A DNA stretch of 64,000 bases. Origin: Arthrobacter luteolus NBRC 107841. Its GTDB lineage: Bacteria > Actinomycetota > Actinomycetes > Actinomycetales > Micrococcaceae. Below are positions 8,805 through 16,904 of this stretch, in pieces (the stretch's first letter is position 1; every line of letters starts with the position of its first letter). Below the pieces are notes generated by a model. The model was given only the letters and a program-made list of their open reading frames with translations. It was not told the origin of the DNA and did no database searches. Both the position numbers and the translations under genes were made by a program. The stretch is taken from positions 1-64,000 of the forward strand of contig NZ_BCQM01000011.1 of assembly GCF_001552075.1 (NCBI RefSeq), in the 5' to 3' direction.

Positions 8805-9410
8805 ATGACAACTTCGCACACTGACACCCTTCCGGCCCGGGGGCCGGAAGCGGTGACGGTCTCCATCACCCGGCGGGTCGATCCCCGCCGCGTGTCCGAG
8901 GCCACGCACTGGGTCCAGGAGGGCGTCAACCTCGCCAACACCTGGCCCGGTTTCCTCGGCTCGGGATGGGTCCGCGCCTCCGCCACCTCCGACGAATGGC
9001 ACATGCTGTACCGCTTCGCGGACGAGCCGTCCCTGGATGCGTGGGAGCATTCCCGGCACCGCCAGGACTGGCTGGCACAGGGACGGGACCTGGTTGAAGA
9101 CCGCACCGTCACCCGCCGCACCGGAATCGAGGGCTGGTTCGACACGCCGTCGTCCACCACCGATCTGGAGGCACCCATCAAGCCGCCGCGCTGGAAGCAG
9201 GCGATCGCCATCTGGCTCGGGTTCTTCCCGGTCAACCTGGCCTTCACCGCCTTGGTGGGCGTGCTGCTTCCCGGATGGTGGGACTCGCTGCTGATGCCGC
9301 TGCGCGTGCTGATCACCACGGCGTTCCTCACCCCGATCATGGCGTACTGGGTGCTGCCCTGGGTAACGGGACTCCTGCACCCCTGGCTGCAGCGGCAGCG
9401 GACCACCTAA
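8805..9410 (+). CDS. ABM-domain protein with C-terminal membrane helices
   Basis: 201 residues. Residues 15-110 look like an antibiotic-biosynthesis-monooxygenase (ABM) fold: VSITRRVDPRRVSEATHW, GFLGSGWVRAS, and YRFADEPSLDAWEHSRHRQD. Two hydrophobic segments follow (AIAIWLGFFPVNLAFTALVG and PLRVLITTAFLTPIMAYWVL), so the domain is membrane-tethered. This arrangement is known as a conserved family of uncharacterised bacterial membrane proteins. A GATACT box 7 nt before the ATG may give a leaderless mRNA. Its link to the oxygenase locus is positional only. Convergent with the next gene across a strong hairpin. Confidence 0.82.
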   Translation: MTTSHTDTLPARGPEAVTVSITRRVDPRRVSEATHWVQEGVNLANTWPGFLGSGWVRASATSDEWHMLYRFADEPSLDAWEHSRHRQDWLAQGRDLVEDRTVTRRTGIEGWFDTPSSTTDLEAPIKPPRWKQAIAIWLGFFPVNLAFTALVGVLLPGWWDSLLMPLRVLITTAFLTPIMAYWVLPWVTGLLHPWLQRQRTT

Positions 9411-9427
9411 AACTCCTACCGAAAACC

Positions 9428-9474
9428 GACGGCGGCGCCGGCCGGGGAAACTTGTCCCGGCCGGCGCCGCCGTC
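9428..9474. terminator. Bidirectional intrinsic terminator hairpin
   Basis: A perfect 19-bp GC-rich stem (left arm 9428-9446, right arm 9456-9474) with a 9-nt loop sits between two convergent genes. On the plus strand it is followed by GTCTTT; AAAA precedes it, giving U-rich ends in both directions. Confidence 0.85.
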
Positions 9475-9492
9475 GTCTTTAGTGCCTTGTGT

Positions 9493-10473
9493 CTACCGCA
9501 GTGCCTGCTGCACCGGAACCGGCCGGCTGGCCTTCCAGGCCTTCAGGAACCCGTCACCGATGTCCCAGAGCCCGATAACCAGAACCGCTGCCGCGGTAAT
9601 CCCCGCGATCCAGCTGGAGGCATCCGCACCCCAGTCCACATTCGCCAGGAACGCCCAGTCAAAGACCTGGTCCGTGGCCAGCAGCCAGAGCACCGGCACC
9701 ATAAACAGCAGCGCCAGCAGCGTATTCACGGCCGCGAAGGTGTAGGTCCAGCGGCCGGCCAGGTACAGCACGACGGCGAACCCGGCTTCGATGACCAGCA
9801 GTGCAATCACGTAGGGAAGCCAGAAGCTCCAGAGACTCTCCTGCAGCACCAGCACCGGTTCGCCGTCCAGGTACATCAGCGATCCGATCCGCTGCCAGAG
9901 CAGCAGTCCGATGAAGAACGCGATAAGCACCACGCTGGCAATGGTGTCGCCCAGGGAGACCTGGGCCTTCCGCGGCAGTGCAGGGAGCATGGCGGGGGTC
10001 CAGGCTCCCAGCCCGAGGTCCTTCCGCCGGGTTCCGTTGTACTGGATGATCCCGAACGCCAGGGTCACCCAGAAGCCCAGGTGCACCAGAGCGTTGATGG
10101 CGGTGCCGATCGCGGCACCGAAGGCACCGGCCGGTTCCCCGGGGTCTATCGCCATCCGGACCACAACGCTGCCCACAAAAGCGAGCGGCACCACGATCAG
10201 CAGCAGCGTTTTCAGCAGCCGCCACCAGTCCAGGAACAGGTCCGGGCCAATGAGGTAGAGGGGCCTGCCGGTGTAGCGCGCGGCGAGCCGGGCCGGATCA
10301 CCGAGCTCGGTGAGGACCTCGGTCTCAGCCTCGGCCGCAGGCTGCCCGCCCTCCACCCGGGCCTCGACGTCGTCGGTAATGGAACCACGCAGCTCCCGCT
10401 CGATGTCTCCCCGCTGTGCTTCGGGGATCGACCTCAGTGCTGCGAAGACATAGCGGTCGGTGAGGGTACTCAT
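9493..10473 (-). CDS. Multi-pass membrane protein with N-terminal HAAS-like domain
   Basis: 326 residues. The first ~80 residues are soluble and resemble the HAAS / permease-prefix domain found next to PadR regulators (RYVFAALRSIPEAQRGDIER, then TEVLTELGDPARLAARYTG). Around seven hydrophobic segments follow, for example LLKTLLLIVVPLAFVGSVVV and TFAAVNTLLALLFMVPVLWL. The start ATG overlaps the stop of the PadR gene (ATGA), so the two are translationally coupled. HAAS-type proteins are thought to be controlled by the PadR partner; the molecular role of this one is unknown. Confidence 0.82.
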   Translation of the reverse strand: MSTLTDRYVFAALRSIPEAQRGDIERELRGSITDDVEARVEGGQPAAEAETEVLTELGDPARLAARYTGRPLYLIGPDLFLDWWRLLKTLLLIVVPLAFVGSVVVRMAIDPGEPAGAFGAAIGTAINALVHLGFWVTLAFGIIQYNGTRRKDLGLGAWTPAMLPALPRKAQVSLGDTIASVVLIAFFIGLLLWQRIGSLMYLDGEPVLVLQESLWSFWLPYVIALLVIEAGFAVVLYLAGRWTYTFAAVNTLLALLFMVPVLWLLATDQVFDWAFLANVDWGADASSWIAGITAAAVLVIGLWDIGDGFLKAWKASRPVPVQQALR

Positions 10474-10808
10474 GATTGTCTTCCTTCGTTGAGCTGGCGG
10501 ATGGAGCCATGCAGGTCTTCCCAATCGCGCAGCAGCGCATCGAGCAGTTTCCTGCCCTGTTCGGACGTGGTGTAGAATTTCCGCGGCCGGGTTTCCTCGG
10601 TGTTCCAGGAGCTGGTCAGCAGTCCTTGTTTTTCCAGCCGGCGCAGCAGCGGGTAGAGCGTGTTGGCCTCGACGCCGAATCCGGCCTTGTCCAGCGACTC
10701 CAGCAGACCGTAGCCGTAGCCGGGCCGCTTGAGGATGGAAAGGCAGGCCAGAACCACGGTTCCGCGCCTCAGCTCCTGCAGGTGTCCGCTGAGCAGTTCA
10801 TCATCCAT
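10470..10808 (-). CDS. PadR-family transcriptional repressor
   Basis: 112 residues, the short PadR (subfamily 2) type. The winged helix covers residues 10-90: RRGTVVLACLSILKRPGYGY, LDKAGFGVEANTLYPLLRRL and RPRKFYTTSEQGRKLLDALL. It is encoded directly before, and overlapping, the HAAS-like membrane gene, which it probably controls together with itself through the imperfect palindrome covering its own start region. Confidence 0.93.
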   Translation of the reverse strand: MDDELLSGHLQELRRGTVVLACLSILKRPGYGYGLLESLDKAGFGVEANTLYPLLRRLEKQGLLTSSWNTEETRPRKFYTTSEQGRKLLDALLRDWEDLHGSIRQLNEGRQS

Positions 10809-10829
10809 GACTCACACTATGGTGTGTCA
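10808..10829. promoter_or_regulatory. Candidate PadR operator at the padR start
   Basis: The imperfect inverted repeat TGACTCAC...GTGTGTCA (16 of 22 positions symmetric) starts at the padR initiation codon and covers a TAGTGT -10-like box on the minus strand. The ATGTGT/ACACAT-like ends resemble known PadR sites. Autoregulation is inferred. Confidence 0.45.
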
Positions 10830-11248
10830 GACACAATATTGCAACGGGTTGGGGGAACTTTTTCCCAGCCGCCCAGTTTCCCAGAGTGTGGTGAAGGCGT
10901 TGTCTTGGGGGGCCATCGGCCACAGGGGTAACGAGGGGTGGGAGGCTGCGTGGGATCTGTCCGGTTCCGGGACCAAGGCGGCACGGATTCCCACTCTATG
11001 TAACCTGCCGTGACTGGTGAGGTCACATCAGCCTCAGGAGTGAACTTAGAGTGGGAACGCGTGTCGCGCCCGGCCGAGTGTCCCGCCCGGGGACCAGTCC
11101 CACACCCGATCCGGTGCCGTCAGGGGTTCAGACCGCCCCCGGCCACGAACCACGCCCATGGCTGCGAACGGGATCCGCCCCCGGCCACGAACTAGGTCCG
11201 GGTCCGGGCCTAGCCGCCCACCCGGGCCGCCGCCCGCATGCCGTCCGG
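10830..11248. other. Gene-less 419-bp region with repeats
   Basis: I see no convincing gene. It contains an 11-bp perfect inverted repeat (TTCCCACTCTA at 10988-10998 and its complement at 11047-11057), a small TGAC...GTCA dyad between the arms (11011-11025), and an 18-bp direct repeat CCGCCCCCGGCCACGAAC at 11133-11150 and 11175-11192. Short open frames here have no ribosome binding site or family resemblance. Confidence 0.6.
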
Positions 11249-11863
11249 TCAGCGGCGCCGGACCGGCTGGCGCAGGATGGTCTTCAACTTCTCCGGTGCC
11301 GTCCGGCGCGGATCACTCAGATAAATCTCGTGGTGGTCACCGTTGAATTCCAGGCTGTTGCCGGGCATGTAGTCGTTGTGCAGCCGGGCCAGGACCGGCG
11401 CTTCGTCATCGTAGGGACCGGTATGCAGGATCTGGACGGAAAGCCCCTCCGCCAGGCTAAGCCAGCGGACCCGATCCACCGACTCCAGACCCTTCTTCGC
11501 CAACACCTCCGCCGCCGCTGCGGCGAGCAGGTCCGGGGTGGTCCACTCCGGCTGGCTGATCAGCATTGTCCATTCCCAGGAGTCCTTGTTTCCCTGCACA
11601 AAATCGGCCGGATTCCCTGCCCGCCACAGCCCCTCCAGCGGGCCGACGACGGCATCGTGTCCCAGCGTCCGCTTGGCGGAGAACTTCAGGGTGTAGGCCA
11701 CGGAATAGAGTGCTTCCACTGCTGCGGCGTAGTCCGGAGAAGTATTGGGATTGCCCTGGCCGTCCACCGCAATGAAGTTCTGGCCGGGCACCTCCACCAG
11801 CGTGAAGTCCGGTCCGGCGGAATACAGCTTCCGGAGAGTCTTTTTGACGTCGTATTTGTCCAT
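11249..11863 (-). CDS. GyrI-like small-molecule-binding domain protein
   Basis: 204 residues. The N-terminus MDKYDVKKTLRKLYSAG followed by FTLVEVPGQNFIAVDGQGNP and the later AEGLSVQILHTGPYDDEAP and NGDHHEIYLSDPRR match the stand-alone GyrI-like (SOUL/AraC effector-binding) proteins, which bind small hydrophobic ligands and sometimes hydrolyse reactive compounds. The ATG is preceded by GGAAAGACC. The frame runs 60 codons further upstream through the repeat tract at 11951-12052, but that part is not protein-like. No operon partners. Confidence 0.82.
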   Translation of the reverse strand: MDKYDVKKTLRKLYSAGPDFTLVEVPGQNFIAVDGQGNPNTSPDYAAAVEALYSVAYTLKFSAKRTLGHDAVVGPLEGLWRAGNPADFVQGNKDSWEWTMLISQPEWTTPDLLAAAAAEVLAKKGLESVDRVRWLSLAEGLSVQILHTGPYDDEAPVLARLHNDYMPGNSLEFNGDHHEIYLSDPRRTAPEKLKTILRQPVRRR

Positions 11864-11950
11864 GGCCGGTCTTTCCTCGCTCCCGCCGCCGCTACGGGCC
11901 GCTGTCCGTTTCAATCCAAGTTCATGGCGGGCAGGCGGGCAAGTCTGCCT

Positions 11951-12052
11951 GGGTATCTCCGCCCTGGGCATCTCGGCCCGGGTATCCCTGCCTGAGCATC
12001 CCTGCCTGAGGCATCTCCGCCCGGGGTATCCCTGTCTGGGCATCGGTGCTCG
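11951..12052. repeat. Degenerate 14-15-bp tandem repeat
   Basis: Seven imperfect units of the form GGGTATCCCTGCCTG or GGGCATCTCGGCCC follow each other in the divergent region between the GyrI-like and Nudix genes. Units alternate TATC and CATC cores, so the array looks like an old two-unit minisatellite. Confidence 0.7.
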
Positions 12053-12155
12053 TGAGGCGTCCGATACGATCCATGGAGGCGATTGGCAGGATAGGCAGTT
12101 GGCAGGCCGGGATCACTTTGCAGGCCGATTACTTCGAGGGTGGGACAGGGGCACG

Positions 12156-12863
12156 ATGACACTGGTAGGTACTGCGGCCACGGTGGTGCTGCTGCGCGAC
12201 GGCACGGCGGGGCTGGAGGTCTTGCTGCTGGAACGTCCGCGGCACACCGGCACCTTCGCGGGAGCCTGGGTTTTCCCGGGCGGCCGGGTGGACCCGGAGG
12301 ACTACGAGGCGGCTGGGTACCCTGAGCCCGACGGCGCCGAGGGGACACCTAACCCGGGCCGGGACCTCGCAGCTGCCCGCGTTGCCGGGACACGTGAGAC
12401 GGCTGAGGAGACGGGACTGCTCCTGCCCCCGGACTCCCTTACCGATCTCTCCTGCTGGATTCCGCCGCTGCAGGCACCCAAGCGGCTGAAAACGTGGTTC
12501 TTCCTGGCGGAGTATCCCGGCGGCGAGGTCCGGCTTAACCCGGGTGAACTCATCGATTCCGCCTGGCTCACCCCCGCCGCGGCCCTGGCCCGGCACCGCG
12601 GGGGCCGGATGCTGCTGGTGGCTCCGACTTTCGTCACGCTGACGGCGCTGCAGCATGAACCGAACACCGCGTCCGCCCTGGCGCACGCGGCTGCGGGTCC
12701 GGTGGAGACATTCAGCAGCCGCCTTCTGGACGGTTACGAGCCGGACGCCGTGATCACCTGGCACGGCGACGCGGAGTACCCGGACGCCGCCGCAGCGGGA
12801 GGGTCCGGGGCCCGGCACCGGCTGACCATGCGCGGAAGCCAGTGGCGGTACGAGCGGAGCTAG
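12156..12863 (+). CDS. Nudix hydrolase with split Nudix box
   Basis: 235 residues. The protein begins TLVGTAATVVLLRDG and carries GAWVFPGGRVDPED followed, after an insertion of about 30 residues, by ARVAGTRETAEETGLLL. The catalytic RExxEE core is intact, but the leading Gly and Glu of the 23-residue Nudix box are separated by the insertion, as in NUDT19-like CoA or nucleoside-diphosphate hydrolases. The C-terminal third has no recognised domain. Its stop codon overlaps the stop of the convergent MFS gene in a CTAG. Confidence 0.88.
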   Translation: MTLVGTAATVVLLRDGTAGLEVLLLERPRHTGTFAGAWVFPGGRVDPEDYEAAGYPEPDGAEGTPNPGRDLAAARVAGTRETAEETGLLLPPDSLTDLSCWIPPLQAPKRLKTWFFLAEYPGGEVRLNPGELIDSAWLTPAAALARHRGGRMLLVAPTFVTLTALQHEPNTASALAHAAAGPVETFSSRLLDGYEPDAVITWHGDAEYPDAAAAGGSGARHRLTMRGSQWRYERS

Positions 12864-14083
12864 GCGCTGGCCTTGCGGGGACCCTCCGGAAGGAACCGGT
12901 TGCGTCCCGCCAGCAGGGCCATGCCGCAGCACAATGCCATGGCGCCGGCGCTGGCTGCCAGGGGCACGGTCCAGTTCCCGCTGAGATCGTAGAGGAAGCC
13001 AAACACCACCGGGCCGGCCGCCCCGATGCCGTAACCCACTGACTGCGCCATGCCGGAAAGCGAGGCCGCCTGGACGTGGTTGGTGGTGCGCAGGCTGAAC
13101 AAGGATAGGGCCGTGACAATCAGGCTGCCGGCGCCAGCCGCGCTCACCACCACCCAGAGCAGCGGCACTCCAGGTGCCAGCAGCAGTCCGAGGAATCCGG
13201 CCGTTGCCAGGAGGCTGCCGAAGACCGCGACCGGGCGCTGGTCGCGGAAACGGTGCAGCAGCCCGCCGGTCAGCAGACTGGCCACCATCCCCACCAGCAG
13301 GAACACCGAGACGTGCAGTCCCGCGGTGGTTTCGGAGATGCCCTGCTCGTGTTCGATGCTCGGCAGCCAGGTCATCAGGATGTAGAACGCCAGGGACTGC
13401 AGGCCCATAAAGAGCGTGACCTGCCAGCCCAGCAGGGTGGTCCACGGAGAGCGGTAGCGGATCTTCGGTCCGCGTTCAGTGCCGCCGGCCGGCGCATTGC
13501 TGCCCTTCAACGTCGGGAGCAGGACAGCCATGGCGATAAGTGCCAGCCCGCCCCAGATGCCGAGGGCGAGCCGCCAGCCGGTGCCCTGGGCCAGGGAAAT
13601 CGGAACAACGACGGCGGCACCGAGGGCTGCGACAGCGCTGTGCGCCGCGATGTAGATGCCGGTCAGCTGGCTGACCCGGTCCGGGAAGTCCCGCTTGATC
13701 AGAGAGGGCAGCAGGACGTTGAGGAAGGCGATGGCGACGCCGATCAGAATGGTTCCGATCCACAGGGCTGCCGGAAGCGGGGCCGAGCGGAAAGCGGTTC
13801 CGGACGCCAGCAGTGCCAGGGAGAGCCACAGGGCACGGTCCAGCCCGACGCGCGCGGCGAACGCCGGTGCCAGCGGGGAGAAGAGAGCGAAAGCGATCAG
13901 GGGGAGCCCCGTTAGGAAGCCCGCCTGCGCGCTGGTGAATTCCAGTTCGCGTCCGATGTCCGCGAGGAGCGGGCCCACAGACACGAAGGCTACGCGGAGA
14001 TTGATCCCGATCAGCAGGACGCCGGTAAGGGCAAGCCCTGCCCGAACCGGCTGGTTGGTCCTGATCCGGCCCGATACCGCCAC
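12860..14083 (-). CDS. CynX/NimT-type MFS transporter
   Basis: 407 residues, GTG start preceded by GGGAGAAGC. Twelve predicted helices; the opening ALTGVLLIGINLRVAFVSVG and PLLADIGRELEFTSAQAGFL are characteristic of the CynX/NimT (cyanate permease, 2-nitroimidazole efflux) branch of MFS. The substrate cannot be told from sequence. It ends tail-to-tail with the Nudix gene, sharing four bases. No operon partner is evident. Confidence 0.88.
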   Translation of the reverse strand: MAVSGRIRTNQPVRAGLALTGVLLIGINLRVAFVSVGPLLADIGRELEFTSAQAGFLTGLPLIAFALFSPLAPAFAARVGLDRALWLSLALLASGTAFRSAPLPAALWIGTILIGVAIAFLNVLLPSLIKRDFPDRVSQLTGIYIAAHSAVAALGAAVVVPISLAQGTGWRLALGIWGGLALIAMAVLLPTLKGSNAPAGGTERGPKIRYRSPWTTLLGWQVTLFMGLQSLAFYILMTWLPSIEHEQGISETTAGLHVSVFLLVGMVASLLTGGLLHRFRDQRPVAVFGSLLATAGFLGLLLAPGVPLLWVVVSAAGAGSLIVTALSLFSLRTTNHVQAASLSGMAQSVGYGIGAAGPVVFGFLYDLSGNWTVPLAASAGAMALCCGMALLAGRNRFLPEGPRKASA

Positions 14084-14209
14084 GCTTCTCCCTTGCAGCC
14101 ACGAATATGCCTTGCATCACGTTAGCGCGGGATGGAGCCGAAATGGCACGCCCGCCTTATATGACGTGCTCACTTGCTCCGGGAAGCGCGGCGGCTGGCC
14201 GGCGTGTGG

Positions 14210-14458
14210 TTAGCCGGCGGTGCCTTCGGCGGAGATCCGCTCGATCTCCTCGGGCGTCAGCCCGGCAACTGCTGCGATGCTCCCGGTCTCCAGGCCGTCG
14301 CTGACAGCTGTCTGCACGAGGTCGGTCAGAACCTGCTCGGCGCGGTCCACGGCCCACTGCTGGGCTTCCAGCTGGGATGCGGCCAGAGCCAGGGTAGACA
14401 GCGAATCTTCGACTGGAGTGGGAAGAGTGGGGTCCTGCATGGAACCTGCTGCTGTCAT
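14210..14458 (-). CDS. Small hypothetical protein
   Basis: 82 residues, mainly helical and mildly acidic. The segment TLALAASQLEAQQWAVDRAE suggests an amphipathic helix and AAVAGLTPEEIERISAEG resembles a short helix-turn-helix-like or DNA-invertase-tail element. The ATG at 14458 is chosen because AAGGATGAAGACA lies before it; an ATG 9 bp upstream is too close to that site. It lies downstream of the MarR gene on the same strand with a palindrome between them. Function unknown. Confidence 0.6.
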   Translation of the reverse strand: MTAAGSMQDPTLPTPVEDSLSTLALAASQLEAQQWAVDRAEQVLTDLVQTAVSDGLETGSIAAVAGLTPEEIERISAEGTAG

Positions 14459-14513
14459 TGTCTTCATCCTTCGGTACGCCCCTGGAAAACCATCCAGGCA
14501 GGCTATGTAGTTA

Positions 14514-14528
14514 CCAGACACTGTCTGG
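14514..14528. promoter_or_regulatory. Palindrome CCAGAC-N3-GTCTGG
   Basis: A perfect 6-bp inverted repeat with a 3-bp spacer lies between the MarR stop and the small gene start, about 56 bp upstream of the latter. It may be an operator for the small gene; no regulator can be named. Confidence 0.35.
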
Positions 14529-14549
14529 AGTGTTCAGCTACTGCTGATC

Positions 14550-15047
14550 TTACCGGTCGGCCTCAAGCGCCCGGGTCATCTCCTGCAGGAAGCGGGTAAT
14601 GGTTTCCGCCTCCGCGGAAGTCAGCGCTTCCGCGGTGTCCAGCATTTTCCGGTGCATGGTTCCCAGTGTTTCGCGGACCTCCCGGTCCGCGCTTTCTGTG
14701 GCAACGATCTCCAGTGCCCGCCGGTCCGTTGGATGCGGGCGGCGGATCAGGTAACCGCCCTTCTGCAGGCGGTCGATCAGAGCGGTGGTGGACGCCGTGG
14801 AGATATTCAGGACGCGGGACAGGTCCTTGGGTCCGATGGAGTGCCCGGCCTGCCAGGCCCGCATCACATAGCGGATCGCCAGCAGATCGGTTTCATTCAT
14901 CCCCATCGAGTCGCGGGTACGCCGGCGCATGGCCGCTTCGGCAGCCCGGTACGCACGCAGCGAATTGAGGACGTCGACGCCGCCGACGGTCTCAGGCGAT
15001 TGCCGGTACCAATATCCGGCGCCTGTGGGGTTGACGGTTTCAGGCAT
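14550..15047 (-). CDS. MarR-family transcriptional regulator
   Basis: 165 residues. The winged helix is seen in MNETDLLAIRYVMRAWQAGH, IGPKDLSRVLNISTASTTAL and the wing LIRRPHPTDRRALEIVATES; helices at both ends provide dimerisation. The ATG is preceded 7 nt upstream by a TAAACT box, consistent with a leaderless transcript. It may autoregulate through the dyad at 15071-15089. Confidence 0.92.
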   Translation of the reverse strand: MPETVNPTGAGYWYRQSPETVGGVDVLNSLRAYRAAEAAMRRRTRDSMGMNETDLLAIRYVMRAWQAGHSIGPKDLSRVLNISTASTTALIDRLQKGGYLIRRPHPTDRRALEIVATESADREVRETLGTMHRKMLDTAEALTSAEAETITRFLQEMTRALEADR

Positions 15048-15070
15048 GCGGATAAGTTTAGCCCAGCGGA

Positions 15071-15089
15071 TTACTAGGCCGTCTACTAA
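15071..15089. promoter_or_regulatory. Candidate MarR operator
   Basis: TTACTAG-N5-CTACTAA is an inverted repeat with one mismatch per arm pair, located just upstream of the TAAACT -10-like box of the MarR gene. Position and symmetry fit autorepression. Confidence 0.4.
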
Positions 15090-15223
15090 ATCGGATTCGC
15101 CACGCAGGGTTCCTCAGCAAACTTATGATCTAGGGTGGGTAGTCCAGCGGCCGGGGTCCGCCCGCAGCCAGTTCCGCTGGCTGAACGGCCTGCCTGGCTA
15201 ATTGCAGCAAAAGGAGACCGCGC

Positions 15224-15478
15224 ATGCCCACACATGAAGGCCCGGCAATTCCCGGAGGCAATGAGGAAGACACGCTGGAGCAGCAGGTTCCGGCTGATCC
15301 GGACACCGTGGAGGACGACGGCGCCGAAGAGCCGGTCCGGCCGCACGGAGATCCGCTGCTTCCCGGCGGGTCAGAGGCAGACCGGCTGGACCAGGCCAGG
15401 GACAGCGGCGGCCCCGACGGCGAGGAGGACTATCCCCGCGACGTCGGAGCCGAGTATCCGGAGGACAGTTCCGGCTAG
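15224..15478 (+). CDS. Small acidic hypothetical protein
   Basis: 84 residues, very rich in Asp, Glu, Gly and Pro with no hydrophobic core, so probably disordered. The pattern PAIPGGNEEDTLEQQ recurs loosely as DPLLPGGSEADRLDQ, an internal repeat. A good AAAGGAG lies 8 nt before the ATG. Similar small acidic proteins are common in Arthrobacter-like genomes, without known function. Confidence 0.65.
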   Translation: MPTHEGPAIPGGNEEDTLEQQVPADPDTVEDDGAEEPVRPHGDPLLPGGSEADRLDQARDSGGPDGEEDYPRDVGAEYPEDSSG

Positions 15479-15512
15479 GCAGCAGGTTCAGCCTGCGGCT
15501 TTGTCAGCATCG

Positions 15513-16904
15513 TCACTGCCCGCTGAACAGGTCCGACAGCCCGCGGATCAGCCAGGGATGCCACCAGGCCCAGTCATGGCCGCCGCTGATGGAGTGGAAG
15601 GCTGTATCGACGCCGTTGCCGGCCAATGCGGTGTTGAGCTGCCCGGCCGGTTCATGGATGCTCGGTTCGTAGCGGCCTGCCTGGAACCGGATCCGGAGCG
15701 GTTCCTGAACCGCCAGCAGGGGCTCGGTCAGGTCATAGCGCCAGAGCGAGGGTGACTGTGCCAGGGCCGTGCCGGCAGCCCGTGGGTATCTTGCCAGCTG
15801 CCAGAGCGCGGCGAGTCCGCCGTAGCTGGCGCCGGAAACCACTGTCTGCAGCGGATCCGGTATGACCGGAAGGGCCCGGCGGAGTTCCGGCAGCAGGTCC
15901 CGGGCCACGAAGTCGACGCTCCCCGTCGGGCCGGACAATTCGCGGGAACGCGTAGAGACATCCACCGAATCAATCATGGCCACGTGCAGGGGAGGGAGGA
16001 CACCGCCGGCAATGGCCCGGTCCAGGGTGGCGGGCAGGTTCTGGTACTTCGCCCAGACCTGGCCGTCGTGCAGCAGGACCAGCGGCGTGGGGCGGCTGAC
16101 GGAGACACGGGGCCGGTACAGCCAGACGTTTCGCAGCTGGCCCGACTCCCGGTCCCGGACCCGCCGCAGTTCCAGCCCCCGCACGAAGTCGCCCAGGACA
16201 TGCCGCGGTCCGGGAACGGGCCGGGCCAGCGGGCTGCCGGCCGGCGGAAATCCGAAGCCTTTGGCAGCCTGAACGCTGCCGGCACGGGCAGGCTCACCCA
16301 TAATGCTGGCTCCGGCTTCCGCAGCCGGTGTGGGCGCGGCGAGCCACCCGGCGGAGGGAGCGGCCGGCAGCCGGAGCACCGACGTCGGTGCTCCGGACAT
16401 CCCCGTGCCCAGGGCGGGATTCCGCGGATCCGGACCGCCGGCGTCGGCCGCCAGACGCACGGACCGCCGGTCAACCGCGGACTGCCAGGGCGCGGGCAGC
16501 GCTCTGGTGTGCACAGTGATCCGGTAGCTGGTTTCCCAGTCGGCGGGCATGCGCCAGGTCAGGGCCCACACTCCGGCCGGCAGCGCTTCGAACTCACAGG
16601 ACGCCGCGGTATCCGGATGCACCATGGCATTCGCCGAGAGGATCACCGCCGTGGCCCCCGGATCGCGGTACAGGAAGGTGACCGCGCGGATCGCCGGATC
16701 ACCCTCCGGGTCCGCTTCGACCAAGGGGAGTTCCCGGGAATCCCAGCCTGCGAGGAGCTGCTCCCGCTCGGGTGCGGAGAGGGTGTCCCAGTGCGCGCGG
16801 AAGTGTCCCGCCAGCGCCCGGACCGGCACCGCCGGCTGCGGAACGGGCTCGCGCGGCGGCGGGAAGTTCCCCTCTGCCGTGGGGGCCAGGATGTCAGTGC
16901 CCAT
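15513..16904 (-). CDS. Enterochelin esterase-type siderophore hydrolase
   Basis: 463 residues without signal peptide, so cytoplasmic. An N-terminal enterochelin-esterase domain (AVTFLYRDPGATAVILSANA, GVWALTWRMPADWETSYRIT) is followed by an alpha/beta hydrolase with nucleophile Ser in VVSGASYGG and catalytic His in SISGGHDWAWW. It hydrolyses imported ferric siderophore esters, probably catecholate trilactones, to release iron. It is the last gene of the iron operon and its start overlaps the end of the siderophore-interacting protein by 11 bp. Confidence 0.9.
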   Translation of the reverse strand: MGTDILAPTAEGNFPPPREPVPQPAVPVRALAGHFRAHWDTLSAPEREQLLAGWDSRELPLVEADPEGDPAIRAVTFLYRDPGATAVILSANAMVHPDTAASCEFEALPAGVWALTWRMPADWETSYRITVHTRALPAPWQSAVDRRSVRLAADAGGPDPRNPALGTGMSGAPTSVLRLPAAPSAGWLAAPTPAAEAGASIMGEPARAGSVQAAKGFGFPPAGSPLARPVPGPRHVLGDFVRGLELRRVRDRESGQLRNVWLYRPRVSVSRPTPLVLLHDGQVWAKYQNLPATLDRAIAGGVLPPLHVAMIDSVDVSTRSRELSGPTGSVDFVARDLLPELRRALPVIPDPLQTVVSGASYGGLAALWQLARYPRAAGTALAQSPSLWRYDLTEPLLAVQEPLRIRFQAGRYEPSIHEPAGQLNTALAGNGVDTAFHSISGGHDWAWWHPWLIRGLSDLFSGQ

